A program made the position numbers and the translations under genes. Of a stretch of 64,000 nt of DNA, positions 36,443-47,332 are shown piece after piece. The stretch covers positions 432,343,958 to 432,407,957 of the forward strand of contig CM068372.1 of assembly GCA_034769895.1 (NCBI GenBank). The letters are read 5' to 3'. The DNA is from Magicicada septendecula (Eukaryota > Arthropoda > Insecta > Hemiptera > Cicadidae). A model generated the notes under the pieces. It saw only the letters and a list, made by a program, of their open reading frames with translations. It was not told the origin of the DNA and did no database searches. The stretch's first letter is position 1. Each line of letters opens with the position of its first letter.

Positions 36443-36625
36443 TGTTACGACGATCACTCAGATCGTCGTGCTGTTCAGTGGAAACAGAGAAACTGACACC
36501 CATGTCACAACTGGACATGATGTCACTAATTACAAACTTTAATTAGATAAAAACAACATTTAGAAATCAACAAAGGCACTGTTATACAATAATTTGAGTT
36601 GAATTTGTTGAGAAAGCAACAACAA
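36443..36625 (-). repeat. LTR of the Gypsy remnant (one end defined)
   Basis: Begins TGTTACGACGATC on the plus strand, with a perfect small inverted repeat ACGACGATC/GATCGTCGT around 36447-36470, and aligns with the solo LTR at 19639-20110 to at least 36625. On the minus strand it ends TAACA, followed after one base by a TAGTGTGAGAAGTGG block in primer-binding-site position. The outer end is too diverged for me to place. Confidence 0.55.
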
Positions 36626-36899
36626 ATTGCTCCTACAGGCGCTAGAAGAATATGGAGACTAGATCGAAGTCCGACCTGCTAGCGGTATGCTAGTCGAGAA
36701 ATGAGTGGAAAGATAATTTTTAATTATATAGAGGATTACTTAATTGTATTTCATCTGCTCGTAGCACTGTACATCTTTATTATCTCTCAAATACCTAATG
36801 GACAACAAAATCTAAGTCCGATTACAGTTCGTTTTTATATTTGCTTCGCTACCCTAGTAGTGCGTTAGCACATTTTTTAAATATCTTAGTTTTAAATTA

Positions 36900-37920
36900 T
36901 ATTCTCCCTTCTTGTACTAAGTCTGTCTTGTCATCCTTATCAGTAAATGTAAAAAGTTTTGTTTTCACTACATAAATCTTCACCTCACATGTCTTCATTA
37001 CTTTTCTAATTTCGCTATCGCTTTTTTAGTGCTTTTCTGTTGTTAAGTACAATAGGCACAACTTGGAAATATCTGAAAATTTATCTTGCTTTTTCCAGTT
37101 TTTATCCCTGCTTTGATCGTCCAAAATAATGTTACTTAACTTGTGCGTTACAAAGGCTTAGCGAGAAACAACAGCCTTACTTCACTCCACTTGCCACTTA
37201 TTGGCAATTCGTTTAACTCCTATTTTAAATAAGAAATTCAAACAGCCCACTTAGTAGATTAATGCACATTTTTCTGATACACTCTGACAATTATTTTAAC
37301 TTATTAGCCTACTCTAAGAAATATATTGTTGACATAATTTGCGATTTGTAACCCTTTTTATGTAACTCTTTGAGAATCGTCTAAAACTACTGTCAGAGTT
37401 TGTCAATAAAAATTTTGTGACACTGCCAAGTTTCCTATTATCTTATACTGAGTTGATATTTTTCACCACGTGATAAACAAAATTCAATTAATACCGTGAA
37501 ACTTCTATTTTCTTTTAAGGGTGCTTTCTGTCTCACAGTATATAATTGATCGGTCGACCTCAATTTACTCTGTTAAACGTCTTTATCAATTTGCGCCATT
37601 TAACTTTGTCAAATGGTTTTCTCGTGGCAGTATATCACGAACTTATTTCACATCCTCTTTGTCCATACCTTCCAGGAATCATCTTTTTTAAGTGTAATAT
37701 CTCGTCCTACTTCTTTAATAAAACAAAGCTACCTGTCTCATGTTTTCTTCCATTCTTGTGAAAGTGTACAGTGTAAAAGTATTAGCAATTTTTCTTCAGT
37801 CAAATTTTTCTACTTCTTATTGTTGTATGCTCCTTCTAGAATCTTGTGTATCTTTGTCAGTAGTTCATTACTTTTAAACACAACGATACACACATTACCC
37901 CTATGAACATCAGAAGATAA
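36900..37920 (-). mobile_element. Non-LTR retrotransposon remnant, strongly decayed
   Basis: Minus-strand blocks include a FDKVKWRKLIKTFNRVN segment (about 37565-37620), matching the F-D-K-V-K/N-W segment after the first catalytic Asp of LINE reverse transcriptases, and LEKVMKTCEV then YVVKTKLFTFT (about 36925-37020), matching the K-I-N-x-x-K-T-K segment after the catalytic box. No catalytic box is readable between them, and stops occur in all frames. Confidence 0.45.
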
Positions 37921-38635
37921 GACTTGTATCACTGAATAATTAGTTACACATTATAAGAAAGAAGAAATGTATTGAATCTCTAGCGTAAACATGAAATATT
38001 TTGTTTGTTTTTGTAACATAAACAATACCTTCTTTATAATGTAATATAAGTAATTTTTTTATAACTTCTTTATAATATAAACAATAACTTCTTTACGTTT
38101 ACTCTTGTTACAGTGAGGGTGAATGTTATTTTCCTCGAAGTAACTTTTTTTATAAAACTTAGGTTAATTATTTTCATAAATTTTATTATTTTTAACACTG
38201 TTTTGAATTTAGAGTATATTGTTTAATGTTTCCCAAAACTGTCTTAAAAGATGTTTACAAATTGTTTTGTATTGATGAATTTAATTAAAAGGTTACTTAA
38301 ATTTAACTTAATAATCGAAGGAGGTTTGTAAAATACATATAAACTGTGTTGCAGAACATTTACAAATACGTTATTCAATCAGTGGATTCTACATTTTTTT
38401 AAGTGATACGGATTGAAAGCAGTAATTCTCATTAATAATCGTTTGAACACTCTACTGTTTTCTAAATTAATTATCTACAAATAACAATTAAGTATATAAG
38501 TTAGATGATTAAAACACTAAATAATTTGAAATCAGTTGACATGTTGTAAAATCTATAATATGTAAGAAAATTCTTACAAATTGTTTGTTCATAACTTGAT
38601 GAAGAAAACTTGTTACGAGAAATTTATTTCATTTG
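37921..38635. other. Unassigned A+T-rich sequence
   Basis: Includes short repeats of TAACTTCTTTATAATATAA-like words near 38030-38095. No gene. Confidence 0.4.
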
Positions 38636-38760
38636 GGAAGTGGCCTATTACGTTGGAAGCCGATCTGCACAGTATGTGGTTAGGTCAAAGATAGCTAATC
38701 AAAACACTCCACGGTTTCATTTAATTTATGTAGCACTTAGATACTTTAAAGGAAATAATA
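38636..38760. repeat. Dispersed repeat family B, copy 2
   Basis: Matches 12126-12290 (GATCTGCACAG, GTGGT, AGGTCAAAG, CACGGTTTCATTTAATTTA). It sits about 140 bp outside the large Gypsy element and was there before that insertion. Confidence 0.55.
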
Positions 38761-38896
38761 ATTCTTACTAATCTAACAAAAGTTAATTAATAAGTTGATA
38801 ACTAATAGTTAACTAACTACCTTAGAACAAAACTTAAACGTCTGAGAGAAACAAGCTTGCAGATTGGGGTATAAATGTTAAAGTTTTTTTACATAC

Positions 38897-41823
38897 TGAA
38901 ACCCCTACTTCATTTTGAGTAGTTAAAACAAAAAGAATATTTCTTTTTGTAAAGAGGGGTTACAAGTTAATTAAAACTAGGCTAAGGCCTAGAGAAGCTA
39001 AAAATTGCGCTGGATCCAGTAAGACGGGACTTGCAATAAAAACTCAAGAATTAAATAATTAACAATCCCATTTTATTATTCTATCTCATAATAAAACTAA
39101 CAAAAACAACAGTGATTTATAATTCCCTTTTTAAATGGTTAACTAAAGAAGTATACCCTCTCAACAAGGCAACCTGAAAAATATTAACTGATTCCACGGA
39201 AATAATTGCTATGTCACCATCAATGAATTGAAAATTTAAAATAATCATTAACCTCAAAATAAAACTCCCATTAAACTATTTATTAAAATATAAAATTTAT
39301 ATCATATGTTCCTTTTAAAATGCAGTATATAAATTAATTAAGATAAATGGTTTCATTCCCAGTTACTATTAATAATTAAAATAATTACTCATCTAATTTA
39401 AATGAACTTTATAGGTGACACTTACTATACGTGTTAAATAAAATAATTAATTTTCATAAAGAAATGATCAGCCACGATTATTGAGATAGAATACTCGTCT
39501 ACTGGTGTATATAAATTCTAATAATAATAAAATCCCTATATCCCACCAAAAGTACAGTAATGCATAATATTTATATATATATATATATATATATATCCCC
39601 CAAAATGTACACAGAAATATACAGACATAACACGTTCCACAAGACAAATTACATATACAATAGTATACAAATACATAAAGGTCTCTTGCCACGCCCTTTT
39701 TTTATATTACCCTTCTGGTGTATATAAATTCTAAACTTCTTCTTTATAGGAATCCCAATTAGGATTAAAGATTTATTTCTATAAATGTACCCCCATGGTG
39801 TGGGTTAATTGCACGTCATGTGTATCATAAAGTATAGCATACAAATGTCCCCAGGACATTAAAATTTAAAACCAAGTGCCTAAGTGGCTAAGTGCTAAAA
39901 TACTTAATTAAGGTGAGAAATAAAATTGTTTAAAATAATTAACGCCCCCCAGTTACCATGATTAATATAAAGAATTTATATAGACTAAAATAGGGCCAAT
40001 TAATGAAAAGAGAAAAATTGCACCATATTAGCACCTTATATAAAAAAAATACATTTGTGTGTCAGAGACGGACATGTTTCTTCAACTTATAACCAGTTTC
40101 GACAACCTTGTTTCGACAAACAAGTTGAAAAGTGTTTCGACAGGCACAGCTTGGTTGAAACTAATTTAAAATAACACCTACCTCCCCAGTAGTCTTTTTA
40201 TACAAATGACATAACCAGATTTTAAAAATAAGAGAAAATATATGTTTTATGCCTGGTAAATTAAACTTGAGAAAATTACTAATAACAAAACTGACTTTAA
40301 ATCTGTAGCGAAAGCTCTATAAAGAAATGAGTGGAAATCTAAGTTGTATGCTGTGTTGTAGACATGTCAGTCTCTGAACTGACAATTTACTATACATATA
40401 TTGAAATTTACAATTAATACTTAGTGTTCACACTAAACTGTCCCATCAATTGGGGATCCAAATGAATGCATACTTGAACGGTAAAACTGATGATTATGTA
40501 TAACTGGTGCCATGTTGATTCTACGTGTGAATATAAATGGATATTTTTCACCTGCTTATATGTGCCCAGAAGGATGATCTCTTATTTATAGCGTGGCGAT
40601 CTCATGATTGGCATGTTGTTGCGGTCGTTGTTCTCTTCGGTGTCGAGTGTGGAGCTTTTAAGATGTCATTTCGTTCAGTGGCAGCAGGACTTGTCTCTGT
40701 TCAGTGAACCCTGTTCACACATTACATTTTTAGTGAGAGACCACACAAAAATGCCCCCACTGTTTGGACACCCTCCAAAATACATAAATAAAAACAACAC
40801 CTGGTTGTGTTGTACATAATAAAACTTGGTAACATTATTTTGGCCAACATGCCTTACTTAAAAAGTTCTCTAACAATGATTCTTTATAACGCTTTATAAC
40901 TTGAACCTCACTAAATGTGAGTTGCTTTTGCAATACAATAATTTATCTTGGCTCTGTAACACCTTATGAACTTATTACTTTGAGTGAAATTGAGGTTACC
41001 ACGTGGCGAAGAATTTATTTAAAACACATAGTTTTTTACTCCATAGAATCTGAGAATACTATTACTTTGAATGAGACATGATTTACGTTTAAAACGTGCC
41101 TGAGTAAGTTCCCAATTATATATGTATAAAGTTTTACTGTCATTGTAGCAAAACTTTATACCACTTAATGACGACACATTGTGTAATAGGTTAAGTGAAC
41201 AACCCAATCTCGTTACATCAGTTTTAATGAAAGTTCAATATTAATTACATTGTGGTTATTGTACTTTAGGTATTAAAGCCGAGATTCTGACACTCCAATA
41301 ATCAAGCTTTATTGGTTTATAAAAACTTTACGAACAATTACGTCTTTCACCATGCATGATTCAACAAGTGGGCACGCTTACTCAAGCTTACAAAAAAAAC
41401 GTTTTCTCCTTTAAAAATTTAGTATATAATTAATATAATGAAATCAAAACTCACCGCAGTCGTTAAGAAACTTATCTCATAGTTTTAAGAAGTAGATGCT
41501 AGATTTTCACACTTCTCTCCACCGAAGAGATTTTCTACGAGGCCATCAGCTAGGCTTCCATGTTGAGACAAAAAAAAACGGAACGCCTCCCTCGTTTGGG
41601 TAACGAAAATCTCACCAGGCTGCAGCACTGTTGTTTAAAACTGCTGGAAAAACTCGGCAGACGGCAACACGGATCAAACAATGAAAATTCGAAAACGGTA
41701 GCCTCTCCTATCCGCGGGTAGAGAGCAGCACTCCTTATTACATTAACTTTTGTACTGTCCTTACCGTCCAAAAAAATGCCAATAAAATAACTGAACTCGC
41801 GCTGAATCTTTTGACTCAGCACA
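38897..41823 (-). repeat. 3' LTR of the large Gypsy element
   Basis: Plus-strand ends are TGAAACCCC and GACTCAGCACA. It carries a 24-bp AT microsatellite near 39572-39595. Small frames inside (39468-39692, 40604-40819, 41019-41207) recur in the other LTR and show no domain. An LTR of 2.9 kb is long for a Gypsy element, where a few hundred bases to about 1 kb is usual. Confidence 0.95.
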
Positions 41824-41837
41824 CCCTCACCCCAAAA
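41824..41837 (-). other. Polypurine tract
   Basis: On the minus strand the bases directly before the 3' LTR read TTTTGGGGTGAGGG and abut the LTR start TGTGCTGAGTC. This is the expected position and composition of the primer for plus-strand DNA synthesis. Confidence 0.75.
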
Positions 41838-42188
41838 GGGCAACATAGTTGCCCCAACGTTAAAGGCCAGGAGGGTACCCTGCAGTGTACCTCTCCCCAA
41901 AAGATACCAGTGGACGTCGTGGTTGGGTTGGCTCAGCTGAGCTTGCTCTCAGGAGAACAGAAATCAAAAAGGGAAAATGAAAGAGACGAAAGAAGATATG
42001 TATTATGTAAGTGTGCGGGTGCTGCATGCTGACCTGATCAGAGTCCGCATACAGCACAAGAGAGAGACAGCAAAAGACAAAAGAAAGATTCCTAGCTAGG
42101 GAGATCTTCCGATCTCCTGAGGCTCGCCCCATTCGCCTGAACACGACTTCCACATTTAACAAGGACCTCGGTCCTATCTTTACGGGGA
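41838..42188 (-). other. 3' untranslated part of the large Gypsy element
   Basis: About 350 bp between the pol stop and the polypurine tract. A 121-codon frame (41860-42225) overlaps the pol end in another frame but has no signal peptide, furin site or transmembrane pattern of an env, so I do not call it a gene. Confidence 0.6.
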
Positions 42189-45100
42189 CTATCCCCCTTC
42201 GAACGTTTTGGATAGCCCCCGACAACGTTTAAGTTTGGAAATGTGGCTTGTCAACAACTTTTGTTTGTCTCCCGGTACGCCCAGCCGGGCCGTCACCGGT
42301 GACGTAAATCCTATGATTCGGTATGGCCCCGACCAACGGTAGCATAGCTTCGCAGCACGTTTGTCGGCGGCAGAGCTGAGTGGGTGGCTTTGGCAATAGA
42401 CCCAGTCACCAATCCGGAAGGGGTTTGGAATACGCCCCTGATTATAACGCCGACGGACCCGCTCGTGCGCTCGCAGCAAATTCTTCCGAGCCATTTTCCA
42501 TCTCTCCGCAGTTTTATTATTGGGCTCCCGCGGCAGAAGATCTTCAATATCCCATAGGTTGGTCAACGGGAGTGCGGGCGAGAATCCAAACAAAATTTCA
42601 AAGGGCACGGCCTGATGACTGTCGTGTCTGGCCGTGTTGAAGGCTAATTGTAACCACTTCAGATTCTGATCCCAGGTGGTTTGTTGCTCAGCGTGATAAG
42701 CAATCAAGGCGGACCGGAGATTCCGATTGAATCTCTCCGCATGGGACGGTTGTGGGTAAAAAGGGGAAGTGGTTACGTGTTTGATGCCACTGGCGAAACA
42801 CATACGCCTAAATTCGTTTGAAATAAATTGCGGGCCATTGTCCGAGACAATGATGGTCGGAAGACCGAAATGCTGAAAAACGTGGTTCTGTAAAGCGTTG
42901 ATGGTCAAACGAGCGGTTGCCTGCCGTAAGGGCAGTAGCCAGGCAAACTTTGAAAAAGCATCTACACAAACAAGCAGGTAAGCATTACCTGACTTGCTAC
43001 GGGGGAACGGCCCCACGTAGTCAATAAATAACTTTTCCATTGGTCTGCTCGCCACCTCAGAAGATAACAACCCTAGTTTGGTGTTCTGGGCAGGCTTGCT
43101 CAAGCCACACAGATGACAGTTTTTTACTCTCGTCGCGATGTCTCTATCCATGCCCTTCCAGATAAAATGTTTCCTAATACTGGAAATGGTCTTCGAAATT
43201 CCCTTGTGGCCTCCGATTGGGGAATCATGGTAATAACTGAAGACCATGGGCACTAATTTGCTAGGCAGCACGATTTTAGGTGCTCGTCCTTTTCTTTCTC
43301 GACAACAAAGGACTCCCTTGGACAAGAAATAAGGGGCCTGTACGTTACCCTGCTTAATATTTTGGATGACTTGACCCAGCACTTCGTCGTTTAACTGATG
43401 GGGTAACACATCAGTGAAGGCTAATGGAAAATCGAGAAGAACGGAACAGGGTTGCTCAGCTTGGGCATCACTGGGTTGGGAAAACATACGCGATAAGGCA
43501 TCTGCAACCACATTCTGGGATCCCCTGATGTGTTGCACGGTGAACTTAAAGGATGAGATTTTCACCACCCATCTACCAATTTTACCCAGTTGCCGGGGAT
43601 GAGCTAGAAGCCATGAGAGAGCCTGATTGTCGGTCTCGAGCAGGAACTCAGCATGTTCCAGGAAACGCCTGAACTTATCTAGAGCGTATACAACAGCTAA
43701 ACACTCTAGCTCATAAACGGATGATTTACGTTCTTGCTGGGTCAACGTGCGTGAGATAAAAGCCACTGGCTGCCTAGCGTCGTCAATAACCTGGGAAAGG
43801 ACCGCTCCGAGCGCAACCGAACTCGCGTCCGTCTGCAAAATGAACGGCTTTGAAAAGTCGGGCATCCGCAACACCGGTGGGGAAATGATGGCTTCCTTTA
43901 AGGTATCAAAAGCCTTCTGTTGGTTTTCCCCCCATGCAAACTTTGCCCCCTTCTTCCTCAGTTCATTCAAGGGAGCGGCAATTTCAGCGATATTCGGTAT
44001 GAAACGCCGATAAAAATTTATCATACCGACGAATCTCGCTATGCCTTTCGCATCCCTTGGCGGAGGAAAGTCACGGATGCCTTGTGTCCTCTCTGGGTCT
44101 ACCGTCACGCCCTTGTATGAAATTAAATGGCCCAAGAAAGAAATACTCTCTTGGGCGAAACGAACCTTTTCGGGATTGACAGTGAGGCCAGCCTCTCTTA
44201 AACGACCCAACACCTCTCTTAAATGCCGCAGATGATCCTCGAAAGTCTCACTATACACCAACAGATAGTCAAGATAATTATAGACGAAACGGAATTTGAC
44301 GTCGTGAAAGACAGTGTCAAGAAGGCGAGTAAGTGTCTGGGCCCCCACAGCCAAACCCATGGGAACCCTTGTGTACTGGTACAAATTCCAGGGTACACAA
44401 AAAGCTGTGTATGGTTTACTTTCTTTGGCAAGAGGTATCTGATGATAGGCCGCGTTCAGATCGATAATGGTATAAAATCTGGCCCCACTGAACCAATCAA
44501 AGGCCGAATGTAAATCCGGGAGGGGAACAGAATCCACCTCGATATTGGCGTTCAACTTCCTGTAATCTATAACCATTCTTTGTTTGCCACCAGGCTTTGG
44601 CACTAAAAATGCTGGACTGGCATAGCTGGAATGAGAAGGTTCAATCACCCCTTGGTCCAATAATTCTTGAACCTTCTCTCGCAGAATGGTCATCTTAGGA
44701 GGGGCAAACTTGTAAGGGTGTGACCTCACTATTTTCGTATCTGTAAGACTGATTTTATATTCCAGCAGGTGTGTGAGTCCCAAAGTAGGAGTTAACACCT
44801 CGGGAAATTCCTCACACAAATGATCTAAGGCCGTCTGCTGGGATGGAGTGAGATGGTCTCGTGCAGAATCGGGACAAGCTACTTCTTGGATACCCGGCTT
44901 AGCGCCCTGGTACCCAAGGAACGGAATTAAAACCTCCCGATTAAATTTAAAAAAACATTGGTGCGCTTGGATGTCCAGCACGAGACCACTTTTTGCGATA
45001 AAATCGGCACCAATGATACAATCCACTCCCAGAGCAGGAGAAACCAGAAAAGACCACACCCAAGAAAACCCATCAATTTTGATCTTAAAGGAAGTAACCC

Positions 45101-45398
45101 GGGAGATAGGCAAGATTTCACGGGATGCCGTCCAGCATATAGCAGATGACTTGTCTGACCTTTTAATTAAACCCTGTTGTTCAAGGTCCGCATGTACCCG
45201 AGATGAAATGATGGATCGGGCTGAACCGGAGTCAACTAAGGCTCTGAGCTGACCCCCCTTTACCTCGAGCGACAGAAAGGGGCATACAGAAAGTTGTTGC
45301 GAGGTAGCGGACTGGACCTTGATATTTGAAGATGGGGCTTTTAACGGCTGCCTGGAGGTCGACGGAAGTTGAACAGAATTGAAGCGGGGGGAAGACAT
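42189..45398 (-). CDS. Gypsy pol polyprotein (protease, reverse transcriptase, RNase H, integrase)
   Basis: 1069 codons from the first ATG; in the element it is probably entered by -1 frameshifting from gag at 45428-45434, since this frame is open back to that site. Protease: LVDSGSA at residues 54-60, with the I-I-G-A-D-F block near 128-133. Reverse transcriptase: FLVPKPGGKQRMVIDYRKLN (264-283), first catalytic Asp 313 in IIDLNAAYHQ, and a second box at 375-378 that reads YLDY where the family has YLDD. RNase H: Asp524, Glu565, Asp590 and Asp633 are all present. Integrase: zinc-binding His724, His731, Cys761 and Cys764; catalytic Asp793, Asp853 and Glu888 (34 residues between the last two by my count); C-terminal SGPYRI module near 1023-1028. 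The frame has no stop. The Tyr378 change (44265-44267, GAT to TAT would explain it) should abolish DNA synthesis. Other parts look intact. Confidence 0.93.
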   Translation of the reverse strand: MSSPRFNSVQLPSTSRQPLKAPSSNIKVQSATSQQLSVCPFLSLEVKGGQLRALVDSGSARSIISSRVHADLEQQGLIKRSDKSSAICWTASREILPISRVTSFKIKIDGFSWVWSFLVSPALGVDCIIGADFIAKSGLVLDIQAHQCFFKFNREVLIPFLGYQGAKPGIQEVACPDSARDHLTPSQQTALDHLCEEFPEVLTPTLGLTHLLEYKISLTDTKIVRSHPYKFAPPKMTILREKVQELLDQGVIEPSHSSYASPAFLVPKPGGKQRMVIDYRKLNANIEVDSVPLPDLHSAFDWFSGARFYTIIDLNAAYHQIPLAKESKPYTAFCVPWNLYQYTRVPMGLAVGAQTLTRLLDTVFHDVKFRFVYNYLDYLLVYSETFEDHLRHLREVLGRLREAGLTVNPEKVRFAQESISFLGHLISYKGVTVDPERTQGIRDFPPPRDAKGIARFVGMINFYRRFIPNIAEIAAPLNELRKKGAKFAWGENQQKAFDTLKEAIISPPVLRMPDFSKPFILQTDASSVALGAVLSQVIDDARQPVAFISRTLTQQERKSSVYELECLAVVYALDKFRRFLEHAEFLLETDNQALSWLLAHPRQLGKIGRWVVKISSFKFTVQHIRGSQNVVADALSRMFSQPSDAQAEQPCSVLLDFPLAFTDVLPHQLNDEVLGQVIQNIKQGNVQAPYFLSKGVLCCRERKGRAPKIVLPSKLVPMVFSYYHDSPIGGHKGISKTISSIRKHFIWKGMDRDIATRVKNCHLCGLSKPAQNTKLGLLSSEVASRPMEKLFIDYVGPFPRSKSGNAYLLVCVDAFSKFAWLLPLRQATARLTINALQNHVFQHFGLPTIIVSDNGPQFISNEFRRMCFASGIKHVTTSPFYPQPSHAERFNRNLRSALIAYHAEQQTTWDQNLKWLQLAFNTARHDSHQAVPFEILFGFSPALPLTNLWDIEDLLPREPNNKTAERWKMARKNLLRAHERVRRRYNQGRIPNPFRIGDWVYCQSHPLSSAADKRAAKLCYRWSGPYRIIGFTSPVTARLGVPGDKQKLLTSHISKLKRCRGLSKTFEGG

Positions 45399-45424
45399 CC
45401 TCCGAAATATCTTCCCCTGTCTAC

Positions 45425-46697
45425 TTAGTTTTTTGGCGCTGGTCTAGACATAGGTGGTGCTGGTCGCGCGCGCCTTCGCATACAATTTCTCGCCACGTGT
45501 CCCGGGCGGTTACAATTATAACAAATCACAGTATTTGGATTTGTTTGCTGACGATTTCGAGCTGGCTGGGCCTGTCGGGGGAAGGTAGGCTCTCTGGCCC
45601 CTTCCGATGTCTGAGGTCTTGGTTCGGCTCGTCTACTGTTTCCGCTCGCCTGGTCGGTCATCTGCATGGTCTCCGTCATAACGCAGAGTCGCTCCAGGTC
45701 GGTAAACCACTGCGGCCGCTGTGCAAAAACTAGTCGCAGACGGTCGTCGGCAGAGACGCCGTCGAGGATGTGTTGGACTACCTCTTCCTCCGACATGCCC
45801 ATTCCCAGAATACGCGCTACCTGGCGCATTCGCAGCACATACTGGGCCAATGTTTCGCCCCGTGCCTGTACTTTATAAAAATGCCGATGGCGCAATTGCT
45901 CCATCATTCTATTGGGTACGAACGCCCTCAGCACCACCCGGTGGAACTCATCCACACCTTGCTTGCGTCTCATTACCTCCGCCACCCTGTCAGCCATGGT
46001 ACCGCGACAGTAGGGGAAGATGAGTTCGAGCACCGTTCGCTCCAGCATACCCGGATAGTCCTTCAATTCAAAGACTATCTTGAAAAAACGGGAGTAGTTT
46101 ATCTGCTTCCAGTCCGTCCACGACTGGTAGTTGTTTAATAATATCGGCAAGTGGGTTGGGCAGGTGGTTGTACGTTGCCGCCCCCGAACCAGTCCGTACA
46201 GGCTCTACTTCTCTGTATGAAGAAGTGTTCAGCGCTGAGATCACGGACTCCTCAACAACCGGAATTGGGGTGGATGCTCTTACCGGTGGTGACCCTTGGA
46301 GGGTCGAGGTAATCTCCTGTATAATCTCTTTTATATTATATGGTGGCGGTATTATATATGGCGGTTCACTGACTTGTGCCAGTAAATTCTGCAGCCGATG
46401 AATCAAGTGCTGCATACGTTGCCGGATCCGCCGGACAACGAGAGAGCATCCCGGTCCCTCCTCCAAACTTTCGACGGATTGAGCCAACTCCTTCAGCTCA
46501 CCCCACTTTTCCGTACACCGTTCCCACTCACTCTCGGGGTCAGTGATAGTGACCCTGGAGAGCGCATCACCCGCGGTCAGCGCTTCACGGAGCAGCCGCC
46601 GTAAGGTTTGGACATTGCCTTGGGTTTCTTTACCCCGGGCCCGGAGCTCGAACTCAATTTCCTCCCTTACAAACAACTCAGGATTTATTGAAGTCAT
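45425..46697 (-). pseudogene. Gypsy gag with a one-base frameshift
   Basis: Starts at the ATG at 46697. The first 209 codons have an N-terminal VREEIEFELRARG segment (a small SAP-like region common in insect Gypsy gags), then a proline-rich linker. The frame ends at 46068. The capsid domain (FELKDYPGMLERTVLELIF, then QARGETLAQYVLRMRQVARI) and the CCHC zinc knuckle CYNCNRPGHVARNC continue in the +1 frame down to the TAA at 45425-45427. The two frames meet at a run of six T on the minus strand (plus 46083-46088), where removing one base would restore a single frame. Gag forms the virus-like particle and binds RNA. As read, this copy makes only a truncated protein, unless the homopolymer is a sequencing error. 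Confidence 0.88.
45428..45434 (-). promoter_or_regulatory. -1 ribosomal frameshift heptamer between gag and pol
   Basis: On the minus strand the end of gag reads CCA AAA AAC TAA. The heptamer A-AAA-AAC is in the correct phase and is one of the classical slippery sequences of retroviruses. Slipping back one base enters the pol frame three codons before the point where gag would stop, and that frame stays open into the pol ATG at 45398. Both the position and the direction fit. Confidence 0.8.
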
Positions 46698-47320
46698 CCT
46701 CGCTTCGCGGTCGGCACACTTAACAAAAAACTTTAAAACTTATTCTAACTAACCAGAATCTGAAAAACCCAAGTACTGTTCTTCCAAAGAGTAGACTGCG
46801 GGTCCACCTAACGATGCGAGAACTAGCCCACTACCTGAACAGCTCACACTCGATTACACCAGACAAAAGGAACGCGACACACACAACACACACAACACGA
46901 AAAACAAAATACCGACCAACGAAAATTTATTTCAACCTTTCTTAGGTTACCTCCGGCTACCATTTATCGGCAGAAACCGACTGCCGATCGGGCCATTCCG
47001 CCTAATTACAAAAAACCGCAACACCTCCCCAAACATGGGCAAGGTAAACTCAAACTAACCAAGCACCGACTGCGGTAAGTCTTGCCCAGGGATTTCCCCT
47101 TCTAAAATTTCCCACCACGTGGCACTATTCACTATGCAAGGCGGGCAAGTACATATACATATGTTTCAAACCTTAAAACTAACAAAATATTTTCAACCTT
47201 GGGATATAGGGCCTTTAAAATTTTTCTAAGTTCAATTTGAACTTAACATTGTGAAAATTCCCAAAATATTTCCTAAGTTTGCAAGCCCCGTCACACTCAC
47301 AGGACCCTTGTCGTAACCAC
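46698..47320 (-). other. 5' leader of the large Gypsy element
   Basis: About 620 bp between the primer binding site and the gag start. It contains CACAACACACACAAC-type repeats near 46875-46905 and no open frame of note. Confidence 0.6.
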
Positions 47321-47332
47321 GCTCTGCTACCA
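47321..47332 (-). other. Primer binding site, initiator tRNA-Met type
   Basis: On the minus strand TGGTAGCAGAGC starts two bases after the 5' LTR. The plus strand therefore reads GCTCTGCTACCA, which matches the 3' end of animal initiator tRNA-Met including the CCA. Twelve bases match; I could not verify further pairing against the host tRNA. Confidence 0.75.

Larger units (their letters stand above)
34329..36625 (-). mobile_element. Ty3/Gypsy remnant with an internal deletion
   Basis: On the minus strand, in order from high to low coordinates: an LTR (from 36443), a short leader, gag with coiled coil, capsid and zinc-knuckle traces, the second half of a protease, then directly the very end of RNase H. 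The reverse transcriptase, most of RNase H, the integrase and the 3' LTR are absent, so at least 2 kb was lost by deletion. Every coding block is interrupted. Its LTR matches the solo LTR at 19639-20110. Confidence 0.7.

Noticed and set aside
39468..39692. Frames inside the LTRs (repeated at 47906-48130, 40604-40819, 49042-49257)
   Set aside because: They duplicate because the LTRs duplicate; the content reflects the AT microsatellite and A+T-rich sequence.
41860..42225. 121-codon frame overlapping the end of pol, considered as env
   Set aside because: No signal peptide, cleavage site or transmembrane segment; it lies mostly in the 3' untranslated region and overlaps pol out of frame.
42278..45252. 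Several plus-strand frames of 60-134 codons
   Set aside because: Antisense shadows of the Gypsy pol frame.
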